The notes below the pieces were generated by a model. It made no database searches. It saw nothing but the letters and a program-made list of their open reading frames with translations, and was not told where the DNA came from. Shown in pieces: positions 10,629 to 21,820 of a DNA stretch of 64,000 nt. The DNA comes from Petrosia ficiformis (Eukaryota; Porifera; Demospongiae; Haplosclerida; Petrosiidae): contig OX345648.1 in assembly GCA_947044365.1 (NCBI GenBank), positions 3,538,096 through 3,602,095 of the forward strand. Reading direction: 5' to 3'. The position numbers and the translations under genes were made by a program. Position 1 is the first letter of the stretch. Every line of letters starts with the position of its first letter.

Positions 10629-13600
10629 CACAGAGGTACATGTATTGTACATCAGTGTTCTTTAAACAAAGGGCACATAATTAATTATTACACTCAAAAA
10701 TAGACTTGCAAAAAGGATTCCATGTCAATTAAAATAATTATCAATCGACTCTAGTTCTGAATGTACAGTACAAGTCTACATGTAGTGTTTGTGTGAGTCT
10801 CCTCTGAGACTGAGACGGGTACATTATGGTATTTAGTGAACAGAGTACACACAAGGATGTGAAGGGTATGGTATTCAGAATGGAAAGAATATCAAAACAT
10901 GTCATTGATCCCTGTCAATTCAATCTAGTCATGGTAGAATGTAGGTTATACATCCACAAGTAGGTAATACACATGTACAAGTAATGCATCTACAGGTACA
11001 GCATGTTATACATGTACAAGTAGGCAATACACATGTACAAGTAATGCACGTTCTATGTGTATAGGTTATACAGATAGGTATAATAAATAATGTAGTCATG
11101 TTTATTTACCTTGGTGCTGTAACATCTTCACTAATATGTTTGTTACAGTGCATATTATCCAATATTATTTGATGTGCAGCTGGATTTGTGTATGCCATGT
11201 GACAAGGTACTTGGTCTAGCTAAAATGAAGAAAATGAAGTTTGTAATACTTTATGAATAATACATGTACATTGTAGTGTTAGTAACAGAATCTGAGAAAA
11301 AGGGATAATCCGGTAATCCACATGATCAAGATGACAAGTGAAATATTTCAACTTTAGTTCTAGTGCTAAAAGTCGCAATATTAGTATTATTATTAATTGA
11401 AGAATCGATTAAAGGGGTTAAGTGATTGGTTCTGTGGAGTTTGTCAGTATTTCTCAGTTTGTGCTACATATATTAGCAGAGTATCATTTCTTCTTGTATG
11501 GGAAACTATACATGTACAGTATGTTAACCATGAAAGTTTACGTATAATACAAATCCATGAAGTATAAATTATCAATTGGATACTATTGATATGGGTATTA
11601 GTATTGTCCATGTTTACCCATACAAAATCAGTTTCAGAAATATCAGTTAAATATGGTGGTATTAGTGGAACCCTAACTATATAGTGTGTTGTAAATCATT
11701 ATACCTGAAGTCCTTTATCTTCATTTAAGAAAGAGAAAGGTACTGGTTCAGGATCTCCTTCTTGTATCTTCAAATGTGAATAGTCTATTGTACGGCCATC
11801 AATTCTTGGAGGTGTACCTTTCAAATCAGACATACATGTAATAAACTATAATCATGAAACAATTTACACACTAATGTACATGGAAAATCATGTGCTCAGC
11901 GAGCTAGCACAGAGGAAAATATAGAGCAAAAGAAAGGTTGCATGACCCTCCCTCCCATAATTGTTGCAGGTTTATATACCGTGTACAAGTTAATTTATGC
12001 TCTAATTATGGGCGGGGTGTTTCATGAAACTTTTGTCAGTTTCAAAGTATACATGTTCAAAGTTTCTAACTTGCTTCAATTGACAAATAAAACAATTACT
12101 GTTATACTACTGTTGAACTACTGTAGTGTGATAATGAGTAATTACTATACTTATGGGGAATTTTTATTGAATCAGATATATACTGTGTATATAGAAGCAA
12201 ACGTGTTTCCATATATATTGGCAAATGGTTACTTCATGACACTACCAAGAATTGGGTATAAACTTAAATACATGTGATACACATGTACATGCATAATTCA
12301 ATCACCAGTTTTTAGTCTTCCAACTCTAAAACCTAATGAATCTAGAGTATTAGCTAGTCCAATGGCAGGTTCTTCTCCTTTACGACCAGCAGGATAAGTG
12401 TCCAAACCTAAAATGTCACAGAGAGTAGACAATCACATGTTTGTCCCTAGACCATGTGGTACTATGCTACTTAAATTGTATACTGTAGATTATAATTATA
12501 TATATAATAGTAGTGCATTGTGCATAGAACAGCATTTCTAACATAAAAACGTTGTTGATATGTTTCTAATATTACATGTACATATAATTATTACTTGAGA
12601 TAGTTACTGGGTTTGTGGGCATGGTCTAATAATTGATTGTTGCTTTGGGTGTGGTCAGTTGGAAATGTGTGCAACTGACCACACTCAAAGCAACAATCAA
12701 TTGTATTAGAGATTGCCCTACGGGAAATAGAAGTTAATGGAGCTAATATCACTTATAGTTGCAACACAACATTAACTTCTATTTCCCATAGGGCAATCTC
12801 TAATGTTTGCTTTCCATAGGGATGAATATATTATAATGATCATACCAAATATGTACATGTATACATGTACATACTGTACAGGTATACATGTACATACTGT
12901 ACATGTATTTGGTTGTAAGCAATCAAAAGAACATGTACATGTGAGGAAGAAGGAAAATAGTGTCTTACTGGTAAGAAGATACATAGTAAAGAATTTTCGA
13001 ATATAATGAAGATGCAATCGAAAGGACACTTTATTCTCAGTATAATATTCTCTACATGTAATACTCAGTAATCTCTTTAGGTTGTTTGAAGGAGCTATCA
13101 AAATGGTATGTGTTCTGGTATATATCAGTTATTAATATTTTCAGACCTTTCACAATAAAGACTAGGTACTGTTAGCCATTAACCTACGGGAGACACACTA
13201 CTGCTGTGGCTCAGTTAATAATATTTCAGACCTTTCACAATAAAGACTAGGTACTGTTAGCCATTAACCTACGGGAGACACACTACTGCTGTGGCTCAGT
13301 TAATAATATTTCAGACCTTTCACAATAAAGACTAGGTACTGTTAGCCATTAACCTACGGGAGACACACTACTGCTGTAGCTCAGTTAATAATATTTCAGA
13401 CCTTTCACAATAAAGACTAGGTACTGTTAGCCATTAACCTACGGGAGACACACTACTGCTGTGGCTCAGTTAATAATATTTCAGACCTTTCACAATAAAG
13501 ACTAGGTACTGTTAACCATTAACCTACGGGAGACACACTACTGCTGTGGCTCAGTTAATAATATTTTAGACCTTTCACAATAAAGACTAGGTACTGTTAG

Positions 13601-16600
13601 CCATTAACCTACGGGAGACACACTACTGCTGTGGCTCAGTTAATAATATTTTAGACCTTTCACAATAAAGACTCAAAGATTATGAGAATACAATGATTCC
13701 AGCAAATGGCCCTCACAGTCATTAGGCCCTTGGGAGATACACTATATCTTTGGGCATTACTGCATGTATAATTATGTATATGCAGAAAGCAAATATCACT
13801 TACCAATATGAATTTCTCCCTTTAAAAATGTTCCAGTGGTAATGATCACACTCTTACTGTGAATTACTTCTCCAGAACCTATAGTAGTATAAGAATTGTA
13901 TTGAATACACACTAATACTAATTTACATTCAAAATGACATTAATATTAGAATGTGATAACTTTATTACACAATGTCTCTACGTGGTTCCGAGTATGTTCC
14001 TAGCATTACAAAGCACTCCAAATGCTGTAATTGGTGTCAGGGACAAGCCCATGAAAATGGCTAAAAAAAGTTAATGGTTTTTTGGCCACCCTTTGGCCTA
14101 AATAACTAGTACAGGAGGAATTTTAAAGGGGGTGTTCCCCCATTAATGGTGGTTCGAAGGGTGCTTTGCCCCCTCGCCGGCCACGCAATTTAGGGGTCAG
14201 TGACCCCGACCACTTAATCTGGTGGGTAGCTGAGGCATTTCCCTCGTTGTGGTGCCAACATGCAGTGGGGTCATTTTGTTTGCCAAAAGGGGGAGAGCAG
14301 AGCACTGCATTTGATTTAAGCGCTTGGAGACTTTTGAGTCCCAGTAAGCAAGCTGGTAGAAGTAGTACTCCATGTTAGAAAAGGAGCCAAGTGTGGGGTA
14401 GAGAAAGTGAACGGTGGCCAAAATATATGCAGCAGAGACGCCAGTGCTGGAAATGGGAAGAATTTTGAAAAACAAGCTCAGTCCTCTAAGGTTAAGGGTG
14501 AAGAAGTGCATCAGTGGTACATGACATTTGGTCAACAATGTTCAATCAGTGTTGTATAACAGTAATTATCAGCATAAAGTTTAAAAGTAAAGGATGGGGG
14601 AGCAAGACTAAAGAGTGAGGAAGTGCATGGTACCATCTCTTGGGGAAACACTGAACTTCATATGTAATATAGTGTATAGTTTAATGTCATAAACATGATT
14701 ATATTGTAACTCATTAACAAATTAAAATTCAGAAAAGAACAGAAAGGATAATTATAATTAAGAAAATGGTGTAAGTAAAATGATTATTTAGTCATTCCAA
14801 AGTATGAACTCCTTTCAGAAGTCATGGCAAACATGAATGCCCACTATTTTGTTTCCATAATGAATGAATGTTTGTTATAACTTTTAAATGAAAATGAATG
14901 TAACTAATAGTAAACAATCTAAGATAGTTACTCACAAATGAATAACATTGACATAAATAAAGATAACTTTACTTTCTAGTCCAACAGAACTGAAAGAAAA
15001 ACGCTGCTTGAGCAAGTGACTTTGTTAAACATAATGGCAGCTAAAATGGAGGAGTCTCTGATTTCAACTAAATCTTGGGGTAGTAACTCTCAAAATTTTG
15101 AAAAGAAAGAAGACACACATCATGAATCATCACCTTTGATTCAAACAACTGTCTCTCAACACAAAAGTCTTAAGAGTTGGTATACAAGAAGATATCGTAT
15201 ACGTTTTGCACCAAACAAAGGAGCTCTATTAGTTCTCATATGTACATTTGCTGTACATGCCTTTATGCCTTATGCTGTCTCCACCATGTTGATGAAAAAA
15301 GTATGGGGTATTACTACACCATCTACTGCTTATCTAAGTGTGTACAAATCATTGTCTCTTCTATACCCAATTTTTGGATGGATTGCCGATGCCAAATTTG
15401 GTAGACACAAAGTGTTAACTTACAGTATGAGCAGTATACTGCTGTCAGCTACAATAATGATTGTTGCATTTCCATTACACACATTTGTTGGACATAATAG
15501 ACCAGTGGCTATCATATCCAGTATATTTGTTGCTGTGGCTGTAGTATTGAACATTGCAGGATACGCAGGATATGATGCTAATGTTATACCTTTCCTAACC
15601 GATCAAGTTGTCGGAGCTTCAGGAGAAGAACTAAGTGCTTTAATCCATTTTTACTTTTGGTTTAGTGCTCTTGCTGAACTTATTAATATCATTGTTTCCA
15701 ACTTTATGCTGAACGAGAAACTCTTTATAGTTTTATTACTAATCCATTTTGTGTTATCGACCATAGCACTTCATAAATTTATCATCCTCAAGAAATGGTT
15801 AGACACAGCTCCTAAGATCACTAACCCTATCAAACTTATTACTGGAGTGCTTAACTATGCCAGAAAAAATAAGTACCCGAGGAATCGTAGTGCTCTCACC
15901 TACTGGGAAGATAATTATCCTTCCAGAATTGATATTGGGAAGGATAAATATGGAGGACCATTTTCAGAAGAAGAAGTTGAAGATGTAAAGACAGGAATTA
16001 GGCTTTTACCGTTAATTTTCCTGACTGTTGGATTTGGAATGTATATCACTCCATCAAGTTATTATACTCACCTCCATCAGCCACACAGCAATGTAACTAA
16101 GGTATTAGAGCAGGTTTTCATTAGCGAAGGTCTTCAACACGCACTGTATACACTGTTGTTTGTGCCACTGTTCCATCTCTTGATACACCCATGTTTTTAT
16201 AATCACATCCCAACACTTTTAAAGAGAGTAGGTTTTGGATTTTTTCTATGCACATGTGCTTTATTATACTTCACAATCCTCGATCCTGTAGGACAACACG
16301 TAACAAACACAAACATTTGTATTTTTAAAAACAGTACTACAATTCCTTTGGACTACCGACTATCAATCCCTCCGACATTTTTAGATGGTGTTGGTGAAAT
16401 GTTCATTGTCTTATTTGCCGTAGAGTTTATCATCGCTCAGTCACCAGAGTCCATGAAAGGATTGGCCATGGGACTATGGTTTGCCTTTTATGGTATAGTA
16501 CAACTAATATGTTTGAATTTATTCTATGTATTCATTGATTTACCTGAAACTGCAGAACCTAACTGTGGTTTCTATTACTTCCTCAGTAAGTTTTTATTAA

Positions 16601-19600
16601 GTATAGTTGCATTTATTACATATCTTACGGTATCTTGGAAGTACAAAATGCGAGTTAGGGACTGTCCAGTGAATATCAATATTCTAGCTGAGGATTATTA
16701 TAACAAATATTTATCATATACTGAGGCTACAACAACACAAGAGACAGTTTCTAGATCTGACACTTATTATCATAGTGAGAGCAGCAGTTGCTCAAGTTGT
16801 GAATCTGACAAGTAAATTCCTTTTGACTTCAATTTGAAGTCCATATTTGATTCATAATTTTCTAGTCTTATAGTCACCATAATAATTCTGTGTGCTATTC
16901 CATCCACATTTTAAAGTTGCAACCAATTAATCATATCCTTAAAATTATAACATATCCCTAGCTATACATGCAGTGTGTGACAGTGCTAATACAGAGTTGT
17001 GTAGGAAATAACATCACCAGATATCTCTGTTGCATTAGATGTCTCTGTGTGGAACATACATGTATATACTTTCAAGAAACTCTTTCAAAATTACTGTTCA
17101 ATTCTCTTAACCATTATAAATTATTAATGTTTCTATAACTCAAAGGGCATGGATCCTTATGAGTATTTCCACATGGTCTAATGTTCACATAATTATATAC
17201 AATTATAATATATTAGATTTTCAACAGCTACCCAGATGCATTAGTTATTCAATGAAGAATTCTATATTCGGATATACTTTAGAAATAGTACATAGGCGAG
17301 ACTAAAACCAAATCTAATAATTATTATAATAATGCATGTATGAAATGTGTCAACGAGCCACTGCAACACAACTGAGTGGAAATAGCAGTGAGGTAGCTAA
17401 GAGAATACAATACAAGTTATGACTTTCTTTGATTAGTTCTTAATGCATGACATCCATGTTTTGTATTTGCAAATGTTTTTGCCCATCAAACGTGTATTTA
17501 TAGCTTCAAACATTTTATTTAGATAGATTTCTAAATTTCAGAGTTGATAGCCCACTAAATTAGCTCAATATGGCATCAAACAGACCACACCTAGCTAACA
17601 AGAAGTTGCTCTAATGGGAATGAGTGATCCAAAAGTTGATTGTTTAATCACGTTTCATTGCTTCCTCAATATCAGTAGTTTGTTTATATTCTTGTAGAAC
17701 TACAAAAAGGTGACTGAATTGATTAACATTGTTTTAAATGTTATAAAAAATATCATCGAACTGTGTTGACAATCACGATCAAATGTCTCCATTCAAAATC
17801 AAATTTTTAAAGCCTAATGTTGTTGCAGTCTCTTCTAATCGTAGAATAGTGTTTAGTCAGTTTTATAACACTTTTAAAACATGCATACACTTTAAATTAA
17901 CATATTTGTGAAATCTGTGTTATGTGATTTTTACATGACATTGGTGCACCAAGGGTTAGAGCATCTACATCACAATCTGATGTACTATAATACATACAGA
18001 ACAGTATAATGTATCACTGACAGCTTGTTATGCATCAGTAATGATATTGATAACTAGCAACTTCAACAATTGCTTTATTTGGTGTGGCTATCCGTAGGAT
18101 ATTCATAGGTATTACATGTATATCCCGATACTAAATACCACTATCTGATGAAACTCTAATACTATATTAGGGCCGAGACAAATATACCAAGACTCAATGT
18201 TTCGCTTTGCTGCCCACTCACATCAATATTTGCACATACAACACTATAAAATCTAAATGTGTGGTTAATATTGTTAGCATGTTCCAGAAATATTGAGGTT
18301 GCTGTATGCCTGCTTCAGTCTTTTGAATCCAAATAGAAATAAAGACACAAGAATAGTACTTGCCATAAAGCACTGGGTTAGTTTTGGAAGCTTTCTACAA
18401 CCAAACATGATAAGAGTTCAAGCATTGGCAATAATGACATATGCCAACATTAGAATCTTCACAGACAGGTTAGCTCGTACCAGCTCCAATATTGTAAACA
18501 CACATATTTCTTATGTCATATACATACATAGTTATAGAGCTATATTTGTATGAGGGGTCAGTTACATGTAACTAATAGATATGATATACAAATAATATCG
18601 TTAGCTACTGTGAGAAGAAACCAACATATAGAAACATCTTGTAACTAATTTATTGTAAGAAAGAGATAATAAGAGGAGAAAAACAAAACTATTAATAGTG
18701 AAGTGGGTTCTTGGGCTTAGAAATACAACACAGGATACATATATTCTTTTTGTTTCATCATTTATAAAGTCTAAGCTCTAAACTCATTACCATTATAAAA
18801 GTTACATTATAAATAGTAATATGGAAACAGCTAGTCATATAGGATATTGTCCAATAGGTTTGCTGAATGTCTGGTAAATTGAAACTGGGTTACAGGACAA
18901 AAGTGTCCAGCAGTTGGTTTACTATTTCTATACTCCTGATGATGAAGTTGTTATTCTCTAGATTAAGTAACTAACCAAGATATAGCCCAGACACAATTGA
19001 TTGATTTTTATCCTGAGTAATAACAAGATCTTCAACAGTGTCTTCACGAATAGTTAAATCAGGTATTTCTGACATATAATTCTGCATGTTCTTCTTATAC
19101 TGATCACGATCAATCTGAGCTCTCAACCCCTATAATTATATATATAATATAGTAACAGAAATATTATATGTATTACGTTATAACACACCTACATGTACGA
19201 GTGCTATATCAAAATTAAAATCACTGAGTTCGAGAACTATAGACCTGAGGCAATTATAAATCTGTTATAGCACGAGTTTGCGTGTCATAATGAATATATT
19301 TTTATATTTTTTAACTACTTTACTGTAGCTATGTGTAGCTTGTTTCACATTGAGTTTGAGTGTTGTAGTCTTTTAGTTTGGTTGCTGTGGTCGATGTCGG
19401 GTTTTATATCTGATTTATAAAACCTATGGTTACTTTGAAGCTTTGTCGTGTTGAGATATATATATATTATATATTTATAGTACTATGAGTCTGACACCTA
19501 ACATCAAAGGTATCAACATATTTTCCATATATACATGTAGCACACTTGGTACCACATCTGGTTCTATATTTTCCAGATGTTGTTTAAAACATCACACTTA

Positions 19601-21727
19601 CATCAACTTTAGTAAAAGAACACCAAGCAATTCATTCTTCTTCTCCAATGCTGGCAACATCCATCAATTCAAACTACTATAAACCATTTAAAGCACTGGT
19701 TTTGCTTATGCTGTATTGCAAAATATAGTACTGTGTATGTGGTCTTGAAGCCTCATACAGCACTCAAGTGCACCTCATGCTGTATGAGCTTTTTGACCCC
19801 ATCACTTGTGCTATATTTCTCGTACAGCACTCACACTGGTGCTTTAACTAATACAATGTACATGTACATTTACATATACAATGTATTTGTATATGTACAT
19901 GTACAGTGATATACATATAGATTGTATATGTATATGTGATGACAAATCTATGAGTCCTACATGTATGTCGAGAGACTTACCCAAACTGCTGGTCCCTTCC
20001 TTCGATTCAGTACTCTGAAGTGAATTCCAGACATATCTGCAAAATTAATAAAAGATAACTAACTTATATTTAGCTTCTTCAGAAGAAAAACTGTCAACTT
20101 GACTGATGGATATGAATGGTGGATTTCATATTTTTATGTTAAGTCTATCCCACATAAAAATTACAAGGATTGAAATGTATATGGCCGAAAACAATTATGC
20201 AGGAATGATGTGACTTCCTTAACTATATGTACATGTATACATGTACATATGACACAAGCATACACACTATAATACAGATTCATGATAGGTAAAGCACGGG
20301 ATGGCCCTGAGCCTATGAATATAAAACGTTGGTATCAGAAATATTGAGTAAATCATGTTTGAATATATAATTAACTAAATCTAATGAATGCACTCACAGT
20401 GCAGAGCCCTCACCAAGTGTGATTGGGAAACAAGAATGACTACTGAAAAAAAAATTATTACAGACTATACTAGGCTGTAATAATGATTATTACACCGAGA
20501 TTATACTTACTATATAATTATGTGTGTGTGTACACTGCAGTCCTAGCAAAAATACATAATTACTAGTATAAGAATCGCAGTGCTTAAATCCTCTATAAAA
20601 CAGTTTTGTGGTATCAATCACATGCATGAAATGAATGGGTGGAGCTAGACATTGACTGTCATGGTGAAAGCTTAGAGCCAGCTCGATGTTGTAGCAGCCA
20701 CTACTTCAACTGTACTTGATTTCAAGCTGTGAACCAACAGCGATAGCCTTCAAACAAGATGAATTATAATTAAAGTATTTAAATGACTTACGAGTTATGT
20801 TTAAATCAGGGCATAAACGAAGGTGATTTTTACACCTTCGAAGGTTTGTTTCAACTAGAACAAGAAGGTTCACGAAGGTGTAACACTATGAATGTGTTAA
20901 CTTTGTACCTATACAAGTGTTTATCTAATGGGAGACCTCTTAATTCAGAAGATGGCAGATGAGATTCAGTACATTCTGGTTTTGAAAGTCCACACTCTCG
21001 TCCATGGTCTCTTCACTCTCAGCCATTATCAATCTCCACGTGACAAATGTAATAATTAATTAAGAGTTATAAATAATTATTGCAGCAAATAATTAACCAC
21101 GTGTTAATTACGAACCTTTGTGGAATGGATTCTACCTTCGAAGGTAAGGAATTATAACGAACCTTCGAATGTTACCACCTTTGTTTATGCCCTGGTTTAA
21201 ATATACTCGTTTACTATCAGAAGTCTTCTGAAAGTGGTGAAATGGCAATCGTGATTTGTAAAAATTTTCATAACTTACAACCAAAAGGTTTTAGAAAAAG
21301 CCTGTCTTTTATTTAGATATTAATTTTATATAATTTCATGTCTTTTGGTAGCTCGATCAAAGTCTCAATATTGGTAGTTGTCCAGCAATTTTATTCTGAC
21401 ACAAACAGACAGACAAAACACCAGATTACAGTAACTCTCCGCTCCACCTACGTGGGCGAGGGTTAACGAAATTGTGGGTTTTGTAAGCTTCAAAATATAC
21501 CTCCAGTGGCATTTCAGTCGAAAGAGGTCACACAATATTTGGGAGACTAAATGTATAAGTACTGATAATTGTGATAAAAGAATGAGGAATAACTTACCAC
21601 ATATTTTTGGAGCAATTCCATCTAGTGCATCAATTTCTCGTAGAAGCTGTCCTTTTCCAATACCACCAAAAGAAGGATTACATGACATTTCACCTAAGAA
21701 AAGATTTATTTCAAAACATATAATAAA

Positions 21728-21820
<93 letters not shown>

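Noticed and set aside
11942..12277. 111-codon hydrophobic ORF in an MTO1 intron
   Set aside because: AT-rich intronic frame rich in Ile/Leu/Tyr by composition; no homologue recognised.
9640..13100. Regularly spaced repeats as a possible CRISPR array
   Set aside because: Units are contiguous or irregular, without unique spacers of constant length, and the genome is eukaryotic.
14145..14175. GGTTCGAA, resembling a tRNA T-arm
   Set aside because: No acceptor stem, D-arm or anticodon arm could be fitted around it. The similar GTTCGAATC at 36564 fails too.
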